A program made the position numbers and the translations under genes. From the NCBI GenBank assembly GCA_033065855.1, contig JAVXUO010001833.1:62001-126000 (forward strand): 64,000 nucleotides of DNA, in the 5' to 3' direction. Every line of letters begins with the position of its first letter. Position 1 is the stretch's first letter. The notes under the pieces are model-generated. The model saw only the letters and a list, made by a program, of their open reading frames with translations. It was not told where the DNA came from and ran no database searches. The stretch comes from Escallonia rubra (lineage: Eukaryota > Streptophyta > Magnoliopsida > Escalloniales > Escalloniaceae). Shown piece by piece: positions 53,931-64,000 of this stretch.

Positions 53931-55699
53931 GGCTTTATTTGACTGTTGGCTTTAACGTAACTAGCCTAGATTGTGGGCTACTTCTCGTAATTGGTCAAAT
54001 CCACTGTTTACATGGAACAAACATAAACTGTTTTGCCGGTACGGCTGCAGAAATCTTCCCTTTTTCTGTTCTTTGTGTGCGCTCTTTGGGTTGCTTTCAG
54101 GACAAGTAAAATGGCTGAATACATGACCTATCCTTTGGCCTTATTACTTCCTCAGGGTTAGCAGTATGTGGGATCTTATATGTTTGCTACAGGACAAGGA
54201 TTATAGTATACGCATATTTCTTTTACAGGACAATTGGAACTTTAAACGTGTCTGAAGTCTGAACTATCTTTGTTCATAATAATAAACAGCCGCATAAGCT
54301 GCAAAGGAACTACTCTCTGCCATTGTAGTTAGTGTTAAGATTCCATGTCCAACTCAAAAATATGTTTAATAGGAGGAAAAGTCTAGCATATATAAGAAGC
54401 GATCTCAATATTCATTATAATTGATGTAAAATATCAACGGTTGAAATGCCTGTTGACAATAGGGTTCTATATATCATCACTCAACACGTGGAAACAAATT
54501 GTGCATAGAATGTGAATCAGATGAAAGGAAAAATCTACATTTAAATAGGACAAACATTATTCATTTGATGGTATTTGTGAAAGCAATGGTTCACATATTG
54601 GGTCTATCCTATGGTTTTGTAGTTTTTAAAGCAGATAATGACTTAACATTGTATAAGAGCTCTTGTCGCGCAAGGTCTTGAGTTCATTCTTCCCGCTTGC
54701 ATTTAACCCCAATCATTGGTGGTGGTGCCTATAATTAATCTCTCATTGATTTGACTCTACCACCCAACTCCCATATTTGCGACTTAGACTTGCTTATAAT
54801 GCCTATATGCCCTTTGGTTAAAGCCTAAAGTAAAAAAATTAAGAAAATCCTAGTTTGCATTATGGGAATTTATAAATTCATTATTTCAAATTTAGACTCT
54901 CTCACTACTAAATGAAGGTTGTGTTTGTGTTGTTAACAAGTGTCACTAAAAGTCATTTGGAGTTTGGGGGAGTTTAAGCAATCTTTTAAATCTCAATATA
55001 GATGTGATATAGCAAGACTAACCCAACTAGATATCAATTATTGTTTTGCATCTTACGAGATTGGAAGCTAGTTAGGAATGCTTACCGAATGTGGTCATAT
55101 TATATCAATTTTCTTACACCACGGAATTCGAGACCATAAATTTTTTAAAAAAATTTACCTGCAACTTTTGCCCCGATGTCGGGATTTACGTACGTGTCGG
55201 GCTCATATTTGATAGCTTAACCATTTATAACAAATGATAACTGTATCACTCGTTACAAGGTCTATAACACCATACTATCATGCATCACTCCTTTTGGATG
55301 GATAAATTGGTGCATCATCCACTATTCAATGGGAATAATGTATACATCTGCGAACAAAAACTTGTTCTATACAATCGTACTGACCTTATCACGAAGATTC
55401 ATTGTTTTTATGCGACAACATGGTTATTTACTGCTGACGCATAGTTTTACAGAAACAGCCATCGGTGAACGGGAGTGGAAACCAATAACATTTTTCTTGT
55501 CCAATTAGGATATCATTTCACTACCTTTTTCATAACATGGGATGCAGCGGCGTTGTTGTCTACTGTTAGAATGCGGATTTATTTGATCACCTTTGTACAC
55601 TGAAGAGTTTGCAGGAAACAAGCAATTGACCACAGATCGAGAATATGGAGCTCGAATTAATTATCATTGCGCTATTCTTGCCAAACTCCACAGTTACGT

Positions 55700-55816
55700 T
55701 GGACACCACATTGAGAGCCGACTAATCCGGAGCACGAAACTCTGTTTTAACGCAGCTGCATAGGGCTCGATCTGGTTAAGCTAGGATTTACCAGCTGACC
55801 TACGCGCTTGGTGGTT
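55700..55816. other. 117-bp insertion flanked by a 17-bp duplication
   Basis: AAACTCCACAGTTACGT occurs at 55683-55699 and again at 55817-55833. Copy A has it once (about 30549) and lacks the intervening 117 bp. The insert has no terminal inverted repeats. Confidence 0.75.
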
Positions 55817-58072
55817 AAACTCCACAGTTACGTCTGCCCTTAAGTTACAGCGAAACCTGAACTCGCGTGGAAGAGTTTGATGTTTCCCTTTTCTGAGTGA
55901 TTTTCATAGACACTTAATGCGTCCCATTTCTGTTTTACCCTGCACGTTTTCTGGTCATTAGAGGACTTTTGTGAACACACTGTTAGTATAGAAACAAAAT
56001 TTGCCAGAAACATGGAAACCCAGAATCATGCAACATGACTTGATGAGAATAAGCGTCGTGCTGGCTTCTTTGTCTCTGAAAGGAATGGAAGAAAAACAAA
56101 GATAAGGGCGAAGAATGTTTGGCCAAAAAGGCCATCTTTGTCTCCTCATATCACAGAGATGTTTATGTATTATTGGTATATACTGTTATCGATGATGATG
56201 CATCCTATTCCTCTCAGGTTGAAGGAGATATTTCATCGGGCGGCCGTGAGAATAGCAATACTACATGCATGTTTTGCATTTGCTTTGCTTACCAGGCATT
56301 CTGACAGCAAACTTTTAACCGGACTATATTATCCACAGACACATTCATCAAATCCATCAATTGAACATGGGTTGTTTCTGATGCTTCTTTGAGCCCGAAA
56401 TTATGGCAGAACTTCTTCTTAAACAAACAATCCTTTAAGCCCATGTTTATTTAACGCTGAACATTCCTATTTGGTTCGGATGGACAAACCTATCGTGCAT
56501 GGGCGGACATTCCCTAGATACACGCGTTGTGTTATTAATACGATTTATCTAAAATTATATGCATGTACTGTCTTTCGGATTCAGGAAACAACTCTCATGA
56601 TGAGGGGATGTTTTTCCATGTATAAACTAAAAAATTCCAACGGCTTTCGCCGGTCAGCCATACGACGGTGAATTCGTTCCCGGATATCATATATCTAGAG
56701 TTTTTTTTGTGGCCTAAGATCAGGCCGAAAGGCGTAGTTGATGAGCAACTTGTTAGATTCATATTTTATCGATCTTCGGTTGCAAAAGATAAATGTTATC
56801 CCTACTCGGACAAGAATTCTATATATATCTATGAGATCGAGCATGGAATTCTAACGAAAAATACTTCTTATTTCCAAAATGAGTACAAAGTCTCAATTGG
56901 GTTATATGACGTTAGTTTTAGGTTTTTTTTTTAGGATCGACAGTCTGTCTTTTTCTTGCTCCATCTTTATTTTTCAAAACTCAAGAGTACAAATCTTCAG
57001 ATTAAAAAAACACGAGCATATAATGGTTAATTTTTTAGTTTATATTCTTATAGTTTAACTTATACATGCATTATTATCCTCAAATAGTTAATTATCACAT
57101 TAATAGTACGTATTTACGTGTAGAAGTTAATTAAGTTTCTTTCATGCAAGATTAGTAATTTGTTATTAACTAACCTTACCAAGTTAAACAAATCACTACG
57201 AATGGTAGAGTTATAGGATTAGATAAATTATATCTTATGTAAAGTTGACCCTTCCGATGTTTTTTATACTAACCTTCGATTTTTTTAATCACCTTTTGGG
57301 GCTCCCTGATTAGACTTTCTCGATCTGCACGCCTCTACTGTTGTGCAAGTTTACTTGTTCAGCTAAATGGCTTAAAAAAGATCGGCGTAGTTAGAAGAAA
57401 TATAGAAAGTAACTTTTTGCTTACATGAAACATGACATTATCCATACGTGACAATTGCAATGGCGACTAAATAAGGAGCTTAGAGACCTAGAAGTAAAAT
57501 GTTTAGCAACTATGCCTTACGTTGCCAATAAACCGACTATCGTCGAAAATGTACACACTAGTGATTCAAGTCTCATTTCCTTACAGAGGCGTTACCAATA
57601 AAGCTTCAATGAAGACACTTTAAGAGACAAAACAACCAAAGTCCCAGAGATATAAAAGCAAATTTTTCTATAGTTATTTGCTGTTATTGAAAACCCTATA
57701 GCGACAGACAGCACCTGTTGTTATACTGTTAAATGCAAGCCACCCATTTATTTTTTTTCTTTTTCCTTTTTTTTGTTTTGGTAAACAAGGGATCCATTTC
57801 TGTAGACATGCGGTTCACAGAAGCCGTGTGTCCACTATTGAGCCTCACATGGATCTCGTCTTTTTCTTTTCAGCAACGAAAATGTAGTTAAAGGGATTCA
57901 TGAAAGATTCGTATTTTACATTAAGGCACTAGACTTGCGCTTAAAGGAAACAAAATGGGCAGAAAGTGGCCTGATCCATGAATGATTAGTATTTTACAAC
58001 AAATAAAGGCCGTCGATGCTTTCCAAAGTTAGAATGTTGAGTCGCCAAAACTAACCGCCTTTTTCTTAATTA

Positions 58073-58103
58073 CTAGTATTAACCCCGTGCGTTGCACACG
58101 GGA
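58073..58103 (-). mobile_element. Orphan Helitron 3' terminus
   Basis: On the minus strand: CCCGTGTGCAACGCACGGGG, then TTAATACTAG, which is a hairpin followed by CTAG as in plant Helitrons. No Helitron body adjoins it: copy A lines up on both sides with a ~36-bp gap. Confidence 0.6.
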
Positions 58104-58719
58104 CCAACAACGGCTAATTAAAAGCTCATACTTATCTGTCGAATAATAATAACAAATAATGCTATTTTCATATTTTTATGAGTTTTTTTTTTTTTACCTT
58201 TTTTAGTAACAATATTAATAACCAACGTGTAGAGATTTTTATTAATAAAACTCACATAGAACAGTATAAAAGTTTTGCGACATAAGAGAAGATACAATAT
58301 GAGAGATAATTATATATATATACAAACATATATATACACATACGTTTTATATGACTTATAATAAAGTAAAAGGAGGGAGACTAATTTTGTTAGATTATGA
58401 AAATATATTAGACTTGTGTAAAATATAGGAAAGTTTCAAGATTTAAATGAGATATAAATTTAAAATTCAGAGAGAGATATTTATTTTTAAATAGGACATG
58501 CAGACGTAGAAGAGAGAAAAATGAAACTTATTTGATTGATTGAATGCCAAATGGCATAAAAAGAGGCATGTCAAGTAGGAAAGAGAACGTTATATTCTCT
58601 CAGCTTCGGCTTTCATATATATAATTAGATTTCAGTTGCTTCTCCTACGTCTCTAAGTTTCACGTCCCTTGTACTTTATCAGTTAGAATAAGAGCAAAAC
58701 CGAAAGTTCATGCACACTT

Positions 58720-58971
58720 TGTAGAATTTAAGAGTTCAAGAGAAAGACAATTGACAGATAAATGAATGAAATAGGAGGATTATTTTATTCAATCATTTGA
58801 TGCACACAAAATGATGAACCACTATTGCCTTTATCTAGGCTTATACATAACAAGAATTTCTAAAAACATGAACCACTTCACCACTAAGCCACTAAACTAC
58901 TAACCCACTAAGCCACTAAAAGATAATTCTAGAACAAATTATCTTTAACAACTTTGAATCGTTCTTCAATA
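58720..58971 (-). repeat. 3' LTR of Copia copy B
   Basis: TGTAGAATTTAAGAG ... TTCTTCAATA on the plus strand; 252 bp. It matches the other LTR with scattered differences and short indels in a (CCACTAAG)n-like stretch. Confidence 0.88.
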
Positions 58972-58981
58972 GCCCCCCTTG
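58972..58981 (-). other. Polypurine tract of Copia copy B
   Basis: AAGGGGGGCT on the minus strand, directly inside the 3' LTR; the plus-strand DNA primer site in reverse transcription. Confidence 0.75.
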
Positions 58982-59176
58982 ATTAGATTGTGGACACTCT
59001 AAGTCGTCTTCTAAAGTAAATATGCTTATGAACAGGAAGTGACTTGGTCAAAATTTCAGCCACCTGCTCATTTGTATTGCAATACATCAATGTTATCATG
59101 TCTTTTGCTACCAACTCACGTATGAAGTGATGTCAAATGTCGATATGCTAAGTTCTTCCATGGTAGACCAGATTTT

Positions 59177-59565
59177 TTGTCATTACAATCGTGGTTTTGT
59201 TATCACCCAAATCTCTGTTTCTCCTTAAGAAAATCACCAAGTAACCTTCTCATCCAAAGCACTTGGCATGCCCAAGATGTTGCAGCAACATACTCCACCT
59301 CAGTCGATGATAGTGCTATTGTTGCTTGTTTCTTTGAACTCCATGAGACATCACCTGATCCAAGAATAAAAACTCTTCCAAAATTATTCTTTCTATTTTC
59401 AACAGACTTTGCTCAATCACTGTCAGTGAATCCACAAAATTTAAATTGAGATACATGAGAATAACACATGCAAAAATCAATAGTTCCAGCAATATATTGC
59501 ATGATCCTCTAAGCTGCTCCGGGATAGAGCTTTGTGGGAGAGTGCATAGACCTTGAAACAACACT
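59177..59565 (-). pseudogene. Copia copy B RNase H relic
   Basis: Minus-strand peptides FCGFTDSDWAKS, SWSSKKQATIALSSTEVEYV and ACQVLW are the Copia RNase H signature. The frame is split by a frameshift. Confidence 0.85.
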
Positions 59566-59819
59566 CACAGAAAAAGATATATCGGGTCTAGTATGAGTTA
59601 AATAAATCAAACTACCAACTATGCTCCTGAAACTTTCCCATTAGCTACATCAATACTATTTTGTGACAGAAGGTTTTCATTCAAATTCATAAGAGTAGCA
59701 ACTACCTTGCAATTCAACATATTAAACATCTTCAACAGTTCTATAGCATACTTCCTTTGTGACACAAAAACTCCGTCTTCAAGTTACTAAATTTCCAAGG
59801 GAAGAAAATAATGCAACAT

Positions 59820-60420
59820 ACCCAAGTCCGACATTTCAAACTTTCTCATCATACTATCTTTAAATTTCGCTATCAAATAACGAGAAGTCCCCAAATATAT
59901 TATGTCATCAACATAAAGGCATACTATAATAAAGACATTCGTACCTTGCCTTTTCAAATAAAATGCAGGCTCATTTTCACTTCTTGCAAATCATTTTTCA
60001 AGAAAAAATGAATCAATCTTTGTACCATGCTCGTGGAGTCTGTTTCGACCCGTAGAAAGCCTTCTTTAACCTGTATACCTTCTCTTCTTTACCTCTAATT
60101 ACAAATAAACTTCTTCTTTCAATTCACCATTCAAAAAAGTTGACTTAACATCAAACTGATAAATAGGCAATTTAAGCTGAGCAGCAAGGACTAAGATAAC
60201 TCTAACAGATTCAAATCGAGCAACATGGGAGAAGGTTTCTTCGAAATCAATACCTTGTTGTTGCGAATAACGTTTCGCTACCAGATGAGCATTATGTCTT
60301 TGAACACTCCCATCAGCGTGGCATTTCCTTTTGAATATTCATTTCAAACCAATGACATTCTTCCCATTTGGCAAGTCCACAAGCTCTCAGGTTTCATTCT
60401 TCTGAATGGTTGTTATCTCC
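59820..60420 (-). pseudogene. Copia copy B reverse transcriptase relic, YVDD intact
   Basis: Minus-strand peptides [58 protein letters not shown] and SDLGMLHYFL follow the Copia RT order. The catalytic YVDD survives near 59905. Stops and frameshifts interrupt the frame. Confidence 0.85.
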
Positions 60421-60863
60421 TCTTTCATCGCTTCGCACCATTCTTCATGTTCAACTACTTCTTCAAAATATGTTGGGTCTGAAGCGAACAAAGTGAAAGT
60501 ACATCTCTCATAAATTTCTCTCAATGATCTAACCTTCCTTGGGGGAGTTTCATCGGAGGAAGTTGAACTGCAACTACTGATGTTGCTGTCGCTTGTCATT
60601 GGAGATGAAACTATTGAGTTTATGGGTGTTGGATCACCCACTACATCATCATTTTCTATTGGAATCTCACTCGGAACTCCAACTCTGCCATCTTCACTAA
60701 AAGACCAACTTTCATCTTCATCAAATACCACATTTCTACTAATAATGACTTTGTTATTTATTGGATTGCATAAGCGATATGCTTTAGAGTGAGAGCAATA
60801 TCCAAGAAAAATGCATTTTTCAGACTTGTCATCAAGCTTCTGACAAACTTGTGAGTTAACCAA
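60387..60863 (-). pseudogene. Copia copy B integrase C-terminus and INT-RT linker
   Basis: An open 158-codon frame with KSEKCIFLGYCSHSKAYRL (the usual end of Copia integrase), VIISRNVVFDEDESW, a serine-rich linker, and EHEEWCEAMKEEITTIQKNE at the start of RT. Confidence 0.85.
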
Positions 60864-60991
60864 AACATATGATATACATCAAAAAATTCTTAAATGGCTT
60901 ACAGAAGGCTTCTTACCACTCCAAGCTTCATATGGCGTTTGATTCGGAACCGCTCTTGTTGGTAAAATGTTCCTTAAGTAAACTGCAGTGC

Positions 60992-61440
60992 CTACTGCTT
61001 CTGCCCAAAACAGATCAGGAAGACTCCTGGCCTTAAGCATGCTTCTAGCCATTTCAACAACTGTTCAGCAACCCCATTCTGTTCTGGTGTGTGTGGTGCA
61101 GTTAATCCCCTTTGGATTCCATTTTTCTCACAAAAAATATCAAACTCATGAGATGTAAATTTACCACCTCTATCTGTACGAAGAACTTTGATGGATTTTC
61201 CAATATGCTTCTCGATGCTTGTCTTGAATTTTTTAAACATCTCAAATGCTTCAAACTTAACTTTCAGAAGAAACGCCCAACTCATACGACTATAATCATC
61301 AGTGAATAACAGAAAATATTTACTCTCCCCAAATGATTCTGTTTTCATAGGTCCACATAAATCAACATGAATTAACTCAATACACCTAGTGGCCCTCCAA
61401 GCCTTTCCAATGGGAAAAGACTTTCGACATTACTTCCCAT
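60992..61440 (-). pseudogene. Copia copy B integrase core relic
   Basis: Minus strand: ESKYFLLFTDDYSRMSWAFL (first Asp), VLRTDRGGKFTSHEFDIFC (second Asp) and TAPHTPEQNGVAEQ (Glu). The three catalytic acids are present, but a frameshift just after the Glu (QLLKW in place of the family's RKNRT) breaks the protein. Confidence 0.85.
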
Positions 61441-62002
61441 AAATACAACCCTCACATAATTCATCAAGTGCATAGATAGTAGGCAGACCATGAACCATGC
61501 CTTTTTTACTCAGTAACTTCAAGCCTCTAACATTTAGATGCCTATAACGCAAGTGCCATAGATTTGTTGCATTTCGCTCACTTGTAACAAGAACTTTCTT
61601 GTCAACATTAGAAACTTCAAGAGAAAATATCATGTTTTCCGCCATACGAACACTGGCCATAACCTGTCCTGATTTCTTATCCTCAATCACGCAAACACTG
61701 TCATCAAATAAAATAGAATAGCCATAAGCCATTAATTGCCCAGCGCTAAGCAAATTATGAGCCATTGAAGGAATGAAGTAAACGTTACGTAGAAATTTCT
61801 CATTACCATGGCTTATTTTGACAGCAACGATACCTTTTCCTTCGACTTGAACATGCTTAATGCAGCCAAGCCTGACCAGCTTCTTTTCAGATTCGTCAAT
61901 ATCTTTGAATACCGATTTAACTCCACACATAAGATTAGAGCAGCCACTGTCTAGGAACCAAATTCCACTTTCATTAGTAGCAGTTGAATCAAAACATGCC
62001 AT
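61430..62002 (-). pseudogene. Copia copy B protease and GAG-pre-integrase part
   Basis: A 190-codon open frame: WFLDSGCSNLMCGVKSVF (aspartic protease DSG active site), FLRNVYFIPSMAHNLLSAGQ, and NLWHLRYRHLNVRGLKLLSK with CEGCIYGK (GAG-pre-integrase zinc-finger-like segment). This is the best-preserved stretch of the element. Confidence 0.88.
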
Positions 62003-62074
62003 GAATAACTTACTTTCCTCGTCTGCTACTATGTCCTCTTCCTCTGCATAATTTGTTATTTTCTCCTTGCTTTC

Positions 62075-62920
62075 GCAATTTGCCGCTATATGCCCAAACT
62101 TGTGGCACCAATAACACTCAATTCCTCGATTGTTGAAGAACCCATCGGCTCGCCCTCTGCCACGACCATGACCTCTGCCACGAGATCCTCCTCTACCGTA
62201 TCTTCTTACGATTAATTTGTCATTTTGCCTGTATGACTCATCCTTTGCTTGAAATGCCTTTTCTTCACTTTTTCAGCTGACGTGTTAATTCTTGCTTCAT
62301 GTGCTTGTAGAGACCCCATTAGTTCATCAAACGAAAAAATGGATAAATCCTTAGACTCTTCAATTGCAGCTACTACATGGTCAAACTTAGTAGTCAGGTT
62401 CCTAAAACTTTTGCAACCACAATTTTATCCTCTAACTTTTCACCATAAGACCTCATTTGACTCACAAAACTATTGACTCTAGAGAGAAATCTTGTACAGA
62501 CTCATCGCTTTTCATAAATAAAGTTTCAAAGTCTCGCCTGAGAGATTGAAGTTTTAATGTAATTACCTTTGCAGAGCCTTGAAATTATTTTTGCAAAATC
62601 CCCCAAACATCTTTTGAGGTTTCTGCAACAGCAATTTTGGAAAAAACTGTCTCGTGCACTGCTTGGTAAATGAAGAACAGTGCCTTGGAGTTCATCTTTC
62701 TGTTTTCCCTCAGCTTGGCTTCATCATCTTGGTTAGCATATCCATTTTCAACCAAGTCCAAAGTTCTTGAGACTTGAACAAGGTCTTTATCTTGATGCTC
62801 CAAAACTCGTAGCTTTCCCTTTTGAATATGGGAATCAGAGGTTATGAAACATTTGCACCACCATTGGCTGGCATGATCAGCCACTGCACAATCGAACTCG
62901 GAATCTGCTCTTGATACCAT
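62075..62920 (-). pseudogene. Copia copy B gag relic with CCHC zinc knuckle
   Basis: Starts just inside the primer-binding site (MVSRADSEFDCAVADHASQW). It contains LDLVENGY, ENRKMNSKALFFIYQAVHET and DVWGILQ (UBN2-type Copia gag), an RGGSRGRGHGRGRGR basic patch, and the zinc knuckle CYWCHKFGHIAANC (62075-62116). A stop after 111 codons and frameshifts inactivate it. Copy A has lost this part. Confidence 0.85.
62907..62920 (-). other. Primer-binding site of Copia copy B
   Basis: TGGTATCAAGAGC on the minus strand, two bases inside the 5' LTR; matches the initiator tRNA-Met 3' end used by most plant Copia elements (TGGTATCAGAGC) with one extra base. Confidence 0.85.
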
Positions 62921-62922
62921 AA

Positions 62923-63182
62923 TGTAGAATTTAAGAGTTTAAGAGAAAGACAATTGACAAAGAAAGGAACGAAATAGGAGGATTACTTCATTCAATTATT
63001 TGATGCACACAAAATGATGAACCACTAGCGCCTTTATATAGGTTTACACATAACAAGAATTCCTAAAAACATGAACCACTATACCACTAAGCCATTACAC
63101 CACTACACCACTACACCACTAAGCCACTAAAAGATAATTCTAGAACAAATTATCTGTAACAACTTTGAATCATTCTTCAACA
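62923..63182 (-). repeat. 5' LTR of Copia copy B
   Basis: TGTAGAATTTAAGAG ... TTCTTCAACA on the plus strand; 260 bp; ends CA/TG as expected. It contains extra CCACTACA units relative to the 3' LTR. Confidence 0.88.
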
Positions 63183-63248
63183 CTCTTAGCCAAAGTAGCA
63201 TCAAGATCATTTGTGCAAGTTTCGTTACAATGAGAAGTTTTCCTTTGC

Positions 63249-64000
63249 GGATTAATTTTACGTTAAATCCCATACTTAGTGGTCAGTTGCACCCAGCACC
63301 CCGTAGTTCTAATATTGACACCCATCTCCAAAATATTTAAAATCTTGGTATCTAACACCAAATGACGGTCAAATTGGCTTTTGACCATGCTTCTGTTACT
63401 TTTAAGGGGTAAAGTAGTCTGTTTACCTGTTCTATCCACCTTTCGTCCACATCAGCTCTAAATGACACAAACAATTAACATCAAGCCCTCCACGTCATTT
63501 CCTCGCACCTTTTTCTCTCCCTAACTAATCATCTTCGGTCTTCCTAACACATGGCATGCCCTAACCGACGGGCCACTGGCTCTGACCAAAGACATTGCTT
63601 GGCGTGCCACCATCGCCACTACCACTCTCCCGATCACCACGTGCCCCTGATCTTTAATCCTAAGAATCGTTGTCTGATCTTCATCAAATAGCCTACCAAA
63701 CGGATCCAACTCCTCATTCTGGCTCTGAACTGACAGCAAAGTCAACGGTGAGCCTCATGCTTTAACAGCGGGTTCCGGCGTAGCTTCCCTCTCAATTTAG
63801 GCCTTGACGATTGTGGTTCCTATCTGATAATTTGTCACGGCACAATGACGATAGTGGACTAGTAGAGCCGCTCCATGATCCCGTCCCTCTGATCCTTGAG
63901 CTCATCGCCGCAATCCGCCACGGCCATCAAAATCGCCTCAAATCATCGACCAAAAATTACAGAGCATGTGACGACCGTTAGATGAAGAAGGCCGCTTTGC
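63249..64000. mobile_element. MULE of copy B, cut by window end
   Basis: Starts GGATTAATTTTACG after TTCCTTTGC (63240-63248). Collinear with 49599-50380 of the copy A MULE, including the coding-like stretch at 63521-63745. The right end lies beyond the window. Confidence 0.85.

Larger units (their letters stand above)
53940..58719. other. Upstream region of PG-B, no gene recognised
   Basis: Collinear with copy A 28780-31228, 37829-39696 and 42822-43242. Short frames (for example 56668-56934) do not keep the same extent as in copy A. I see no RNA gene. Confidence 0.6.
58720..63182 (-). mobile_element. Copia retrotransposon, copy B (both LTRs, 4.5 kb)
   Basis: Two LTRs (58720-58971 and 62923-63182), polypurine tract, primer-binding site and the Copia domain order gag-PR-INT-RT-RNase H on the minus strand. 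Flanks CACTT (58715-58719) and CTCTT (63183-63187) match at 4 of 5 positions. The LTRs differ at many positions and the polyprotein has frameshifts, so it is old and inactive. The same insertion exists in copy A, so it predates the segmental duplication. Confidence 0.92.
51788..64000. repeat. Segmental duplication, copy B (continues past window end)
   Basis: Collinear with copy A (26663-50970), with few of copy A's insertions. Particular to copy B: a 117-bp insertion at 55700-55816, an orphan Helitron 3' end at 58073 and the loss of ~95 bp at 56943. Copy B runs into its MULE at the window edge. Confidence 0.9.

Noticed and set aside
55700..55816. Insertion considered as a tRNA or SINE
   Set aside because: No convincing cloverleaf or A/B box promoter and no tail; repair filler is simpler.

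Overview
This window is nuclear DNA of a flowering plant, probably a eudicot. It is gene-poor and built almost entirely of transposable elements. The evidence for a plant is: GT-AG introns in multi-exon plant polygalacturonase genes; Copia and Tat-lineage Ty3/gypsy retrotransposons; and Helitron, Mutator-like (MULE), CACTA, hAT and Stowaway elements with plant-type termini. There is no operon structure, ribosome-binding site or CRISPR array.

Layout. 1-7.8 kb: the 3' end of a hAT transposon, a second hAT-like terminus with GC-rich DNA, a Stowaway-like MITE, and a 362-bp repeat family in direct and inverted copies around a decayed Ty3/gypsy RNase H. 7.8-17.5 kb: an old minus-strand Tat-lineage retrotransposon (gag-PR-RT-RH-INT relics) with an antisense ORF that has its own TATA box and an intron, and a hairpin-bearing tandem repeat array beside the 3' LTR. 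17.5-26.7 kb: an 8.4-kb plus-strand Helitron inserted in an older Helitron remnant and carrying two MULE-like elements, a MITE and a GGCCC-rich hAT element.

26.7-64 kb: two tandem copies of one segmental duplication. Each copy has a four-exon polygalacturonase gene on the minus strand (PG-A 26910-28706, PG-B 52038-53866), a conserved upstream region, a minus-strand Copia element and a MULE. Copy A was later invaded by a 6.6-kb Helitron, which contains a MULE, which contains a CACTA; by two further CACTA elements; and by a tiny CACTA foldback. Copy B keeps the empty or near-empty sites, so most insertion boundaries can be read to the base. Between the copies lies exon 1 of a third, diverged polygalacturonase (PG-C, 51168-51602, plus strand).

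The only probably functional host genes are PG-A and PG-B, both complete 390-codon secreted GH28 pectinases with all catalytic motifs. PG-B has lost three conserved C-terminal cysteines. Everything else is mobile DNA, its relics, or intergenic sequence in which I see nothing.
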